NCBI RefSeq assembly: GCF_037038585.1
Contig: NC_092520.1
Location: forward strand, 148,241,104 to 148,305,103
Length of the DNA: 64,000 bases
DNA from: Patagioenas fasciata
Lineage: Eukaryota; Chordata; Aves; Columbiformes; Columbidae
Direction: 5' to 3'
The notes below the pieces were generated by a model. That model did no database searches and was not told the origin of the DNA. It saw only the letters and a list, made by a program, of their open reading frames with translations. Within the stretch, counting starts at the first letter, position 1, and the number at the start of each line of letters is the position of its first letter. Both the position numbers and the translations under genes were made by a program. Below, piece by piece: positions 49,041 through 64,000 of the stretch.

Positions 49041-49883
49041 ATCTAAAGCAACTAGAAGGAGCCAGCTCAGAACAAAGACAGTATCCCTTCATGGGTGGGT
49101 TGTTTTGTTCGTTGTCAAAGGATGTTGTAGACCGTAAAAGTTTAAATTGATTCAGGAGGTGTTTAAGTGTCAGGAAGAGAAATGTATGGCATGTAAATAA
49201 ACAGGTATGTAGGAATCAAATCTAGTTCTGAATGTTTCTGGGATGACAATGTTTGGAAGCTGGGACAGTCTCATGCAGAAGCACCATGAGTACTTGCCCT
49301 TTAGTCTGAGCCATCATGGCTATTCTTAGAATTTAATCAGTCTAATATTTCAAGAAGTATACAGAGAAAATATCAGTTGCTGAACTGAATTGAGATAATG
49401 TAGCCTGCCCAGCAGAGATGTTGAAAGGCCTGTCAAGGGCTGGATATATCCAAATGGAGAAGTACACTGCAGAAGGAGGAAAGCAGGAAAAAAGTACTAA
49501 AGAAGATATAAGACTAAGAAACATCAGAATGCAAATTTGAACACATTGTACATTTGTGGCTAAACCGTGAGAGCCAGAAATGCCTCTGCTATGGAGTGTC
49601 ATGTCCTGTACCAACTTACAAACTTCAGCGCTTACCTCAGCCCAGTTGAAGACAGTGCCAAAGCGGTCAACATTTTAACAAGCAGTGGTCAACTGTAGCT
49701 TTAACTTTCCATGTCCAACCTATGTTCTACTGAGCAAGAAAAATCAAAGCTCTGATAAAAAGCAGTAGTAGTCAGACTGGTTATTTATCAAATGTTAATT
49801 GACATGAGGAAACAGGAGCTGCCACACTGAATTTGACCTTATATCTGTCTACCTCAGAATCTCATCTCTAAGACCATACAGCA

Positions 49884-50261
49884 TCAGCCCTCGGGGGAAA
49901 ACATAGAGTAATAAGATCTTCTGATTCCAAAATTTGTGTTAAATAATGTTGATATTGCTGTAAGATCTGAAGTAGACAGTTCAATATTTCTTCCATTTAA
50001 TATTACTTGAAACAAGATTGCTTTATTTGCCATATAATACGGCTTTTCTGTCCCATCACACAACATTCTTGGCCCCAATGACATCCTGTGACAGTAAATT
50101 TCATGATCTAATGCATAGTGCAAAAGCCCCAATTTGGCGTCAGTTTTAAATTTGTCATCTTCTAATTTCATTATAAGCTGACTTGGTTTTATGTTTGAAG
50201 TCAAGAGAACAAAATCTCCAGTCTTTCTTCTCCGTGATATGAATTTCTTTATAGTTTTGCA
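49884..50261 (-). pseudogene. Unidentified open frame, possibly a frameshifted gene remnant
   Basis: On the - strand a frame stays open for about 125 codons (50261 to the TGA at 49884-49886) with no ATG at its start. It encodes FVLLTSNIKPSQLIMKLEDD, then LHYALDHEIYCHRM, then FNTNFGIRRSYYSMFSPEG. Just upstream a second frame is open to about 50150 and reads RLQLSEQKQKQMMQNYKEIH, which looks like a charged helix. The two could be one ancestral sequence split by a frameshift near 50200. I do not recognise the family. It may be chance, a decayed retrocopy or an exon of an unplaced gene. Confidence 0.3.
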
Positions 50262-51602
50262 TCATCTGCTTCTGTTTTTGCTCGGATAGCTGGAGTCTCT
50301 TTATGTTGACATACCAACAGTAGTGGACAAGTCATTTGCCATTTAATTCATGCCAGACAAGGAGACCACAAACTAGCACCTCAGTAAAGCATATTTGCTT
50401 GCCATTTTATTTGTTTGCAGAAAGAAACATGATTACTGTACTAAAACGTATCAAGTATGTAACATAACATTCGCACTGCATACATAGTCATACTACTTTG
50501 TGCTGCACAAAAACCATTAGCAAAATACTTCTCTAAGTTATTCCTTGCTAGTGTCGCCCTTTGGAATCATGCAATACAGTGGTTACACGGGTCTGGCAGA
50601 GCCTGATTTTTATGTGAAGCCAAATTGAATGGTGTTCTTGTGTTCTCCAGGGCGACCTCATCACAGATGTAACACATTCTCATAGCACTTACACCAGACG
50701 TCTACACAGTGAACACCATTAGAAGCTGAGACAAATAAATTCCTGAAATCCTTCGACAACATGACCCTTTGTTTGGATGTTCTACAGAGATTTCCCAAGC
50801 TGATGGATTGCTAAACCTTGCTCTTTTTTTCCAGAAGAAGCAGAAATCAGAGGTTTCAAATCCATAGTGCAGGGATTCTGCTGAACTGCCAAAGCAAGCT
50901 CTCCTATGCCCTTCAGCTGGCTGTAAGAAGGTCACAGTGCTGATAGGAATCCCCGAGTTACATGTTACCTGGGCTGAGACCTCATCGCTGGCAAAACAGA
51001 ACTTTGCTGGAGAGTACGATGAACTAAATAACTGAGAGTTCCTTATATTTTCTCACTCTGTCCACAGGGAAGATTTTTATCTAAATTCATTGAATGTTTG
51101 AGGTGTTTCACAATTTTTTCATAATCATGCTTGCAAAACTGAAAGCAGGTTTAAATTCAAGGAAGAGGCAGAGCACAGAGGGGAAGAGCCACAGGGCAAA
51201 CAACAGTCAAAGTTCATCAATCAGTAACAAAGCCTGAGCATGCTGGTGTTTGTGAGACATCAGCATTTCTCACAAGGCTAATAGAGGTAATGGCTTTGGC
51301 TGGAGATTATTTTAATCTCTGTATCGTTCTGAACTCCAGTACAACAGTGCTCCACCCGGCAAGTGGGGTGGTCAGACTTGTTGGAATAACAAACACAACA
51401 GTAAGAGTTGCTTCAGTAAATGATTTTCACCACTCCAGTGTTTTGCAATCCAGTTTTAAGGTGAAGACTTTTTACTTTAAAGGACCTGGGTTTTGGGAAT
51501 AAAGGCAATAATCTCCTGTCTACTATCAAGAAAGGAACTTTATCGGAAAACTAAATGCACAATTAGCATTCAGCTGAGGTAATATAGCTACAGAGGAAAA
51601 TG

Positions 51603-51668
51603 TATTGGGATTGGACTAGATGATCTTTTGAGGTCCCTTCCAATCCCTAACATTCTGTGATTCTGTGA
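51603..51668 (+). mobile_element. Short CR1 3'-tail
   Basis: About 65 bp reading 'gggattggactagatgatct', 'gtcccttccaatccctaaca' and 'ttctgtgattctgtga', the hallmark CR1 3' end. Strongly 5'-truncated. A 'gaaaat' repeat on both sides could be the target duplication. Confidence 0.88.
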
Positions 51669-54242
51669 AAATAAAAAAAACTTACCCCAACCAAAATGTG
51701 CTGATATTCAGGAGGAGTTGAGCTTGTACCTCCTACTTCTGGATCTAGTACTTTAAATTAGGCTGTCTCCTGTGGTATTTTTAAGATAAAATGGTATGCC
51801 AAGAGGAACATTTGTAAATTTTTTATTTTGATAATACATGTTTTCTTGTGCATTTCTCTGAAGCAGGGACCCTTACCTAGAGTTTGGGAAAACTAGTTGG
51901 GCATAGTATGCTAAAATATGTTCAAAAGAACACAAAACATCCAGCTTTTAGAACAAAAGCTCACTAAGTTGGAGATGTAAGTTGAGTGTCCAGCAGACCC
52001 AAAAGAAGGTTCATTCCCAGGTGTTCCCCACACAAGTGCTGCAACTGCCTGGTTCTGAGGCAGGGGTAGGAAGGGGCAGAAGGGAACGTGAGGCTACAAG
52101 AGGCCAAACAAAAAGAGTGTAATCCTGGATTCCGCTCTCAAGACAATTTCTGTTTCTTGAACCATGGGCTACTTTAATATTACAACTGCATAAATCAAAC
52201 CCAGAAACCTCTAGAATCTTCAAGTAGGGTGGTATTCAGTAAAACTAACGTCAAAAACTTTTGGGATGTAGAAATCCATCTGCAGCCCACTAAGCCTTAC
52301 TCTAGATTCTTAGCTAGAGCTCTGTTCTGTGAGGAGATGCTTCTGACAGCAGAGATTTCCTTCATTTAACAAACAAAAATATATTGAAATTCCGTGGTTG
52401 AAATTCTTGGTGATTTCTCTTGATAAGATCCTGATGGTTGGAGTGATAAGAATCATTAAAGCAAACAAACAAAAAACCCCAGACTACAGAGAGTGTAGCT
52501 AACAACTGGAAAACTTACCTGTGTATGTGAAGGATTCTTCATAACTTAAGACTTTAAATTAGGGTAATTTGAAAGATATGCTGTAATACAAATAAATAAA
52601 TAAGTTTGAGATAGACTGCAGTTAGCACATCCTGCTCATGACACCAGAGTATTACGCTTTTGAGACATAGACAAAAATTAGCACCACAGACATGGGGTAG
52701 ACCTCAAGCAAATAAACTCAGCTGGGCATATCCTGATTTACCACATGAACCAGGTGTGATGAGGCTTAATATCGTCACAGCTGTCAAGTGGTCAGGGCCA
52801 AGGAGGCAGGACATGAGCAGCTCCGTGACAAAACGGTAACAATCATAAGGGTCCCTCCACTTGCTCATTAAACATACCACAGGAACCTGCAGAGCAATTT
52901 CTTTACAGCAAACAAGCTCCAAATTTTGTGTTTACAAAAGGCAGGCATGCCATTTCTCTCATGTCAGGAAGCTCACGCAATGCCAGGAACAATTCTGTGG
53001 TAATGAGGCAGAATTAGTCAGGCTCTTAGGGAGAGCCAGAGGAGATGCCACCTACCACTTACCAACCCTGTATTTAGATGGGCTCCTAGGCAATTTGCTG
53101 GAAATATCTCAGTGCTGATTAAACCTGCTGATAGGAAGGAATTAAGTAGGAGCTGTGATGACAGATTTGCTGTCGTTTGAATTTTATAATTGTGTTTTCT
53201 AATTAAAGCACATTTTAAGGTAAATTCTGTTATTTTTGTTTCCATGTAGAAGGCATTGCATTGTGTTTAATGAGGAAAACAGTGGTTTTGGAACAGATTT
53301 AATCACAGGGAAAACAAAACAGAAAAATTAGTGGAAAAAATTTTGTAAACAGAGAGGGAAGCATTACTTTCTTTGCTTCATCAGTACTTATTTCAAATAC
53401 TAATCTGCTTATGGTGTTCACAAAGAGAAGAAAAAGTAGAAACTAAAGAAAATTCTTGTACGCAACAAGAACTAACAAGTAATACAGTAAATTTTCCTCT
53501 CTGTATTTCTCTGTCTTTTCTGCACCATTGTCCATTCTGTTCCTGCAGAAGACCAAGAATGAATAAGACACAAACATAACAGGTTTACTGTGTACAAATG
53601 ATGGAAACTGGAGGCAACTGAAAATGGTTCTGTCTGTTAAAGGACACGTAGAAAAGGAGTAGCTGCAGTTTAAGTGGCTCTTCCATAAACTGAACGTGTG
53701 CTTAGCTAACAGATGAATTTAAAGAACAGAAGTTGCATGTGCCAAGGTTCATGATCCATCCGATTACCTGATCATTTTGCAGCACTACTTGCATTCAGTG
53801 AACAAGAGATGGTGCTGAACAGCTGCTCAATGTTTTGTTTCATCCTTTTGTTCAGAGCAGCGCTTGAGTCGTACTACAGGGCTGCACTGAACACGTCCCT
53901 CTCTTTGTCCACTTTTCTATAGGGGTGGCAATAAAGAAACCCATCAACTACACTCCTAGCATCCTAGTCACATGGGAGAACATTATTTTCATTGTAGAAA
54001 TATGAATATGAACTGTGGAGGACTGCATCTTTTCCCAGTCTAAGGTGTCACAGCATTATATACAGTCTTTTACTCAGGATCTATCTTCAGTTATTGTGAA
54101 TAACCAGCACTTCAGCAAATTAGCTACCAGTGTTTCAAAACAGACAGTGATAAATAACTGGAAACACAGTTTAAAGATTTCATTAGCAAAGTACACAGTA
54201 GGTGGATGAAAAGTCAACCAGCAATATTTATTTAATGATGTT

Positions 54243-54248
54243 TTTATT
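54243..54248 (-). terminator. FGD4: Candidate distal FGD4 polyadenylation signal
   Basis: AATAAA on the - strand with a second copy 16 nt further (54227-54232). The pairing of two signals at the end of a repeat-free stretch suggests the distal transcript end. Not confirmed. Confidence 0.4.
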
Positions 54249-55267
54249 TTACAGGATACAAATTTCTTTTCAGTACTCAACAGGAATTAAAGTGCTTAAT
54301 TTGTACAATTCTCCACCCACCTTATGACCCAATATACATATATTACAGAAAATATATACAATATCTTCAAATTTTTTTACATTCATGTATTTCTTGACCA
54401 TAAAAATGACCACTTACATTTGCACAACTTACAACGGCATTTATATTTCACCTTTTAAATATTCTTCACGTTATTGCAAAACCAGAACAAATTTACACCT
54501 CTTCCAAATATTGGTATTTTTTTAAAAAGTATTTTCGCAATTGTTTCCATAATGAAGGAAAACTAGCATGTATAGACTATAATTCTGATGTCAAACATTA
54601 CAGCTGATCCAGTTCCCACTAAAATTAAGTGTATTAATCAACCTTGAGGGCTTCAGAATACAAAACATGCTAATAGAAAAAAAACCCAATGCTTCCATTG
54701 CAAACTGTTCCCTATAGGCAACAAATTTAACATCTTTCTTAAAAATCCTAGGGCACATACATCTGAAAATGCTTTGACACAGTTCCCCCTTTTCTAAATG
54801 TTTTCATCATAAATAGTTAATGAATCTACAAGGATGAACTATAAACTGAAGTAGGTTCGTGTTATACAGTAGAAAACATGTTTTATTCAAAAAAATCTGC
54901 TTGAAGATTTTAGTAGAGAAAAAACCAGGTTCTACCTTCACTTGTGCTAGGAAGAGGAAGGGGTGAAAGCAAAATGCCATAGTTGAAGTCTGGGAAGAAA
55001 TTTAATCCCAAGGTTTTAAAGAAAGCAGATTGAATGCCTTACTGAATTTAGCATGTTGGGTCTTTTTTGTGTGTGTAATTAGGCAGAAATAATAAACATG
55101 CCACAAAAGTATACCTGCTTCTCTCATTTTTTTCCTCTGAAAAGCATACTCAACACAGTCAATAATACATCATATATCTTGAATGCAGCACAGTGCATTT
55201 ATTGATTGTAAAATACTGCTTGAAAACAGGTCACCTGAATAATAGTCTCAGATACATAAATACACAT

Positions 55268-55297
55268 ATATACACATACATATGCGTATGTGTATAT
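55268..55297. repeat. Inverted repeat, 12-bp arms with 6-nt loop
   Basis: Arms 55268-55279 (atatacacatac) and 55286-55297 (gtatgtgtatat) are perfect complements around atatgc. It lies in the presumed FGD4 3' UTR and overlaps a Pumilio-like TGTAAATA at 55295-55302 (- strand). It could also be simple (CA/TA)-rich sequence. Confidence 0.85.
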
Positions 55298-58200
55298 TTA
55301 CACACATATACAATAATTATGTTAATTTTACGTTCTGTTAAAGGAAAAGAATTTAGGAAACAATGTGACTAGCAGATTAAAACTCCTATCCAAGGAACAT
55401 CACTACAGTCCCGTGGGCCAGAATCAGGCAGGTAAATTGCTCATACCAACAAGGCCAGTGACTGGAGACAAAAAACTTAACTCCATACATTTCATTGCAG
55501 ATTTCAAATAACAGTACACCACAGACTAAGATTGATGCCTATTTCACCAATGGATTTATCTTCAGGATAGTCAGTTCTGTCATAGAATTATCTCTCCAGT
55601 CATTTATTCTGGGATATGTATTTCAAGCTGTTTACATTCTCCTCTGTATCAATTATCTCCAACTGAAACCCATCTGAAGTTCAATGAGTGCTATGATTCC
55701 AGATGAGATGTAGTAAGTAAGCAGCTCTCAAACTAGTGAAATCTTGATTTTCTCCAACTGTCTTTATATCATGTAAGGCAGATTGTACATTAATTTAAAT
55801 CACTGAGGGTATAATAGCTCCAGCAGGTCTCTGCTAGTTTATACCAGCTAAAGATCTGTAAATAGATTTATGGAGAAAACTCCTTTTTTATTGCTTAGAA
55901 TTATTTCTACATGGAATGTTTATTTCTTTCCTGAAAGCCTCTCCTTCAGTATTAAGAACAACTGCCCTCTGTTCATTTTATTTATTCTTGTTTTGAAATG
56001 AAAAGCTGACCAGTTTTTATACTAGCTATGTGGTTATGTAGGTTAAAAAAACAAACCAAAAAAGAACCAACAAACAAAACACAAACAAGAAAACAACAAA
56101 ACCCAAAGAACCTGTCAACTGTTTCCAAATCTTTCCCACAAATTTACATATAACATATATATATGTTTTTGTTTGTTTTTCCTGACTCCACTCGGAACTC
56201 CTTAGAGCATACTTCTATAACCTCATCTAAAATCTACGCAGATGGTAGTGTATTTATTCTACATTTAATCAGTGCCTTGGCTTCATCCGTAATGTAACAA
56301 TATGAAGAATAAAAACCCTCTTTTCTATCAGAGGGATTTAGAATCTTTGAGGTGATTTATAAAGCACTTTGAGATGGTTTTGCATAAAAAGGTGCCACTA
56401 TTTATTACATACATTTAAAGTGGTTTAATATTCTACTCCCAATGGAGGAGAATGTTTTGTATTCTCAATCTCCATTTTGCACATAAAAATGAAATACATT
56501 TTGGAATAAACCAAACTACTCAGTGTAAAGGGATCTGAAAGTACTAGATGCTATAGATTTTACAGCAGCTCTTCAACCAAGCAGGAGTACCTGACACCAG
56601 AAAACCATTTTTAGAGGATCTGGAAGAATGGTGCAAACATGCAGATGTCACAATACACTCTTTTTCCATGATAGGGGAAACATAATTAGTAATTTTAAAA
56701 ATAAATATTCATGATAAAACTAAGCCATTGGTCTGGTTGAACACAGATAAAAAAGCACAAAAGTTTTGATTTGATTTAAATTGCACAGAAGACTGATCAT
56801 TTTTAAAGTGAGAAACAAGCATTTCTTGAGCACAAGCATTGCAAACCTTAAATAATTCAGCAGAGCCATTCACATAATTCATGTATTATGAATGAATGCT
56901 CAGTTATAGTTTATACCTTACACACACAGCTTTACACTAATATGTTTAATGCTATTTAAAAAAAAATAATTTAACAGCTGAAATGGGAACAGCCTATCCC
57001 TTATTATAATTGTGGTTTTAATGTGACTGCTTTGGTCACGATACTTGAGCCACAGCAGTTACTACTTTGAATTTGTTTCTCTGCGGTCATAATTTACAAT
57101 CTAAAGTTTTAGATGCTGTAAGGGGGGCTTGTCTGTGGAGAGTGGAGCAAAACAGGGTGGTTAAATTTAGTAGCAACTTCTCCATCTTCTGATCTCCTTT
57201 AATGTTGATGGTATGTACTTTTCCTACAATATACACACAAGAACCATACATTTCAGTTCCAAGACATTCTGACTCAGAAGAGAACAATTCTAACCAAACA
57301 AATGATTATGGGAACATGAAATAGGTTGTACTAGGGTAAATAAAATATCCCCCACTATATAAACTTTAATGGCTGAGAGCAAACATGAGGCTAGCATCCA
57401 AATAAACAACTCCCAATGCTAACTCCATCTCAAAATTTTTATGCCCAAATGTAGGGCTTCGTCTGGGAGATGGTGAAATCACTCAAGCTGCTTCAGATAC
57501 TCAATACCACTATAAAAAATAAAGCAGCTGAGGAATTGCTGCTTCTAACCATTTCCTTAGTCATTTAGCTGCAATAGGTCTTCCTACTTGGCTCAGAATT
57601 AAGTTTGCAGGAGCGTAGAAAACAGAATGTACTACATGACTGCAGTCATACCATTGTATTATTTTCAGAGTAGCTCACTCAGTCTTATCTGGAGACTCCT
57701 TTAAGGCAACTTCTCCCCTTACACTCAACCACTTGACCATGGGAGACAATGTTTCTATACATCAGGATGTTGTAAAATGACCCCCTCCAGATCCCACGAT
57801 TGCACTTGAGACTCTTTTAGAAGTTACCCCATTTTCAGGAGGTTACTGTGTCAGAAAGTTAGCCATGGAGAGTTCTGCTTGCTTACCTGAATGTTTCCCC
57901 ATCCCTCACCAAGGTATACACAAGACAACACATAGTAGCTAGGAAGACCCAGGCAACAATTTGATGGTACTCACCAACACGAATCCATATGGACTTGAGC
58001 TGCCCATAAATAAAGATAAATACAGCTGACAGTAGAAATAACTTTAAATCTCTTCGAGAATTACAGAAGAGCTTGCATATCAGATAAAAGTAATACTAGG
58101 GTTACATGCAGAATGACCTGGACACGTGGAGCACCCAAGGAATAATTCAGAACGGACACGCACAAAGTCAACTGTAGAGTTACTATTCTACAATACCATG

Positions 58201-60051
58201 TCCTGATAATTACTAGTTTAAAGCTCTGAAGTCTAAAGGCCATGGTAGATTTTGGATTTGTGCAGATGAGAGCAAAATCCAGCCCATTAACATGAAGTTT
58301 CATGACATTATATTTACCGAAGAATAATACACTAAAAACAGAGGTTACCTTAACAAGCCTTTGTTAAACGCTAAAGATTTTTTTCCCCTATTGTGTCACA
58401 AAAAGAGTGAAGTGGGAGTTTGATTAATACTTTGTCTGGAAATCTCATTATAAAAAATCTGCCCCCATGCGACTAATAAAACTGGACTTGAATCTGAGCT
58501 CTTCAGCTTGACGTGATTTAAAATACAGATTGCAGTTATATTGAGAAGTAAGACTCCTGAATGCTCTTATGACGAGTTGATTGCACGAGCTACATATTTT
58601 CCTTCCTTTGAGGGGTCAGGAAAGGAAAGATGGCAGTGATTTTGTCCTCTTGATAGTCGATCGCTACCTCTGATTTTATCATATTTCATCCAAGGATGTT
58701 ACAGTAAAAATTTTAGGGAGGTCATTTTCCATTTTTTATAAAAAGTCTAATAGCAATGGAAGTTTATAACAGACTTAATACTGTAAAGCCAACAAGTCTT
58801 CACTCCCACAGCAGAATGTAAATAACGTTAGTTAATGCAACTTGAGATTTGCAGGCTCAGACCTCATACTAGATTCCTATAAAGCAGGCTCCACTTTACA
58901 ACAATAATTCTTGAAGACTGTTGTAATAAATAAGTATTACAGTATCTGATTTTCTGCAAAAATTAAAAGTTAAGTTCAAAATGTTATTTTGTTCCAATAA
59001 CCGCAATAGCAAAAATACAGGTTCCCAAAAGGTTACTAGAATCTGCTGCTTTTCCAGACCACATACTGCATTTTAGTAATGAATTGCTGCACTCTTAAAA
59101 GAGAACAGTGATGGGATACCTAAGAGAGGCAACTAGTTTTTTAAGCACAACTGGAACATATTTGTCCATTGCATGCCACTTACATCACTGCTATGTTTTT
59201 AATGCATAAAAATATCAATATCATTAAATGTCTGCTATTAAAACAAATCACTGAACAGTATTTGTTAATTTAGGACTGTGTTTAATTTCAAATAGAAAAC
59301 ATGCTTTTTAAATAAATTATTCACTAATAGGAACCCAGTATCATGAAATCAAAGCAAAAATCAAGTATTGTACATTTTTAATACTGTACATATATTATAT
59401 ATTGTTTTCTCATATTTTAGGTATTCATCTAGATTGAAAAATCATTAGATTGTTTCCTTGATAAATTGAAACTTTAAAAGCCAATATACCTGTGAAAGCA
59501 ATTTGCATTAATTAAAAAGAGACAAGTGAATACAACATATGTACAGATCTGTGGAATTCCATCTATAAACTACATACATTAAACCAAACTGTCCCTGGAT
59601 ATATAACTACAGATCTATTTTGGCAATGTGGAGGTATATCTTTTATCCTGTTGCAAGTCCTAACAAGTAAGTAGGAAGCTTCAATATTCGCATTCTTAAT
59701 GAAAGTAGCAAATGTTAACCAAAGAGCAACTGGATTTTCGAAAAAATTTGCATCACAACAAACAAACAGTACAGTAAAGTTAGTACGTATTTTAATAGCA
59801 TTCACATTTTTAAAAAAGTCTCTGAAATGAACCTGTACATCACTTATTGACAGAACATAAATATAAGAAAAAGATCCCTAAAAAGACCAGAATTTTTCCC
59901 AAACATAAAGTGCTAAGATGTGTACGGTAGTAAGAAGTTTCTTTTTTTATATATTTTTTTTCTTCCTTGATTCAGCAAAGAAAGGTTAACACAAAGGTCA
60001 ACCACAAATTCAACTGAAATCTCTTAAAAATACCATGTGTGTTCTTGAGTT

Positions 60052-62393
<2,342 letters not shown>

Positions 62394-64000
62394 CTTACAA
62401 ACAAACAAACAAAAAAACCCCAAATATATGAAATTTAAGGATTTACAAAACTTTATGGAAACAGAATTTAATTTAACATTAATGTTATTATAACTAATTA
62501 GTAATATTTGTTTAATTACACAAAACAAGATAGCTAATTGCTTTGTGGTGATTGTTATGTCAACAGTAACTTAATTTAAATGAACATTTTTTCCAAATTT
62601 GTGCCACTGCTTCTTAACTAGAAGTGCTTTTTACTATTTACCTGGTGGGAACTTTGTATAAAATCACATTAGGCTTTCACTTATATCTGTAGGTTAAAGA
62701 ATAGAACCAGAATATAGCACAAACCATGCCGCAGGAAGAAAATCCTTCAGTTTCTTTAGATGCCACTCTGAAAAGGTACACTTACCATTTGCTTTTCTAC
62801 ATAACCTCAAAATGTAGAGCTGAGATGCACTTTTAATGATTAAAAAAACTAATAAAATTAGAAATGGTTAATTTTTTAACCTAAGAAATATTAAATTTAC
62901 AGTTTCAGAATCTGCTGATGAGTACACAGCATAAACCACTGTCACACTGGCTTTTGTCTTTTCACAAAATATATACAGAAAACTGAAATGAAAGAAGATC
63001 TCCGAGAAGTTCTTCCATTACAAATATTTTTCCACAGAAATGTTCTTTCAGGAGAAAGAGAGGGCCTGCACAACAAGCATGAGTGCAGTTATTTCAAGAA
63101 AGAAAGGTAGACAAATGGACTTGAACCACTCAAACACCTGAACAAATTTTTACTGTGGACCAGGGCTCTGCAGTATTAATCTAAATCTCTGCCTTCAACT
63201 AGTATCTCTCAAAAATACTAGTTAAGTATTTCTAATTAGTTCTTGCTGGAAAGACATGATCACTGACCCAAATTAATTCCCATTAAAATACGTTTAAAAT
63301 TGAAGTGGAAGGAGATGTGAACTGTAGTAAAGGGAAGTACTTAGGACTCTAAACAAAAGGAAGAAAAAAAGGAAGTGTATGATCTTAAGATTAATGAAGG
63401 AGTTTTAAGACAGAATGATCTAGAAAAAATATAAAAAACAGATAACAACTGTATAATGAATAATTCCGAGTTTCTGAAAACATCTCTAGTGTCTTGCAAA
63501 GCAGAAAACCAGCATTATGAATGTAGTAAGTCATCACACCACGTGAAAAACATCAGAAAGAAATCATGCAAGATAACCTGCAAGACAAATATTAAACCTG
63601 GGCTTGCACTACCATCTGCTGGAGAAAGGCATAGCTGCTGGATGGCAACTAAAGCACTCTCCAGTCATTCCACTACAGGATGTTTCAAAAAGATGGATCC
63701 AATTTCAAAGCAGTGTATTTCACAATGGCAACATGTTACAATTACACAAAAATTTACAAACAAATAATCTGAAACACTATGTCCCACCTTTTCAAGTGGT
63801 AAGTGTTTCATTAATGGTTGCAGAGATATCCAGTGATTTCAAATTTTCAAATTTGGTCCATCAAAAGATACATCCTGTATTTCATGGTTGTTTTAAAGTG
63901 GCGTATGTTACCATTGCATCATACACGGAAAGCAGCAGTAATACTTTCTCCCCATCCCAACCTTCAGTCCTTCCCTGATGCTTCTTCGTGCATGCTACAT
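62394..64000 (-). other. FGD4: FGD4 intron (truncated by window end)
   Basis: The sequence upstream of the FYVE C-terminal exon. The preceding exon should encode the first part of the FYVE zinc finger with its basic RRHHC-type motif. No such sequence was found up to 64000, so it lies outside. The two overlapping open frames at 63456-63978 (+ strand) show no recognisable protein. Confidence 0.6.

Larger units (their letters stand above)
47113..54225. other. Intergenic region between DNM1L promoter and FGD4 3' end
   Basis: About 7.1 kb without a recognised gene. It holds a diverged CR1-like segment (48785-49040), a short CR1 tail (51603-51668) and an unexplained open frame (49884-50261, - strand). 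The other small open frames have no codon or homology signal. No tRNA or small RNA gene was recognised. Confidence 0.55.
54225..60051 (-). other. FGD4: Probable long FGD4 3' UTR
   Basis: After the FGD4 stop, 5.8 kb of AT-rich sequence follows with no gene and no recognised transposon. Two AATAAA signals on the - strand lie at 54243-54248 and 54227-54232, followed by a T-containing stretch. The implied UTR length is close to the several-kilobase UTR I recall for mammalian FGD4. It includes a TGTAAATA Pumilio-type site (55295-55302), a hairpin at 55268-55297 and an A-rich tract at 56045-56110. Shorter forms are possible. Confidence 0.45.

Noticed and set aside
63456-63978. Two overlapping + strand open frames of 103 and 124 codons
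   Set aside because: They lie in an FGD4 intron on the opposite strand with no recognisable domain and no codon bias signal. Probably chance, though unsupported either way.

Overview
The window looks like an avian nuclear genome segment. It is AT-rich and gene-sparse, with multi-exon genes, GT-AG introns, one CpG-island promoter, and several fragments of CR1 LINEs whose 3' ends carry the bird-type ATTCTRTGA tail. Three genes can be read by joining exons: the 3' part of YARS2 on the + strand, all of the coding sequence of DNM1L on the - strand, and the last three coding exons of FGD4 on the - strand. The order YARS2 - DNM1L - FGD4 matches the conserved vertebrate block (human 12p11.21). The exact bird species cannot be named from the sequence alone.

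Layout. 1-440: CR1 fragment lying in YARS2 intron 1. 1183-4509: YARS2 coding exons 2-5 (exon 1 is upstream of the window), ending at a polyA signal near 4650. 4653-8230: tail-to-tail intergenic gap. About 8230-10537: probable DNM1L 3' UTR. 10538-46192: nineteen DNM1L coding exons giving 722 residues, plus the 39-nt neural 'A-insert' cassette (30450-30488; 735 residues when included). 45540-46480: CpG island and promoter with a ZNF143/SBS element. 46483-47112: CR1 copy in antisense orientation right behind the promoter. 47113-54225: intergenic, with degenerate repeats and one unexplained open frame. About 54225-60051: probable very long FGD4 3' UTR. 60052-62393: FGD4 terminal exons (end of FYVE, then PH2). 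62394-64000: FGD4 intron.

The three genes are functionally distinct. YARS2 charges mitochondrial tRNA-Tyr. DNM1L (DRP1) is the mitochondrial and peroxisomal fission GTPase. FGD4 (frabin) is a CDC42 exchange factor. Nothing shows co-regulation.

The most notable observations concern DNM1L splicing. A 33-nt stretch at 17019-17051 sits exactly where mammals have an 11-residue variable-domain cassette. It keeps splice sites and length but carries an in-frame TAA, so it looks like a dead or 'poison' cassette. The neural A-insert exon is intact and flanked by UGCATG (RBFOX) motifs. Also notable are a hAT-type MITE with a perfect 8-bp target-site duplication, a 17-bp-stem quasi-palindrome in DNM1L intron 1, and an orphan open frame at 49884-50261. 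No CRISPR array, rRNA or tRNA gene, or convincing novel multi-gene system was seen.
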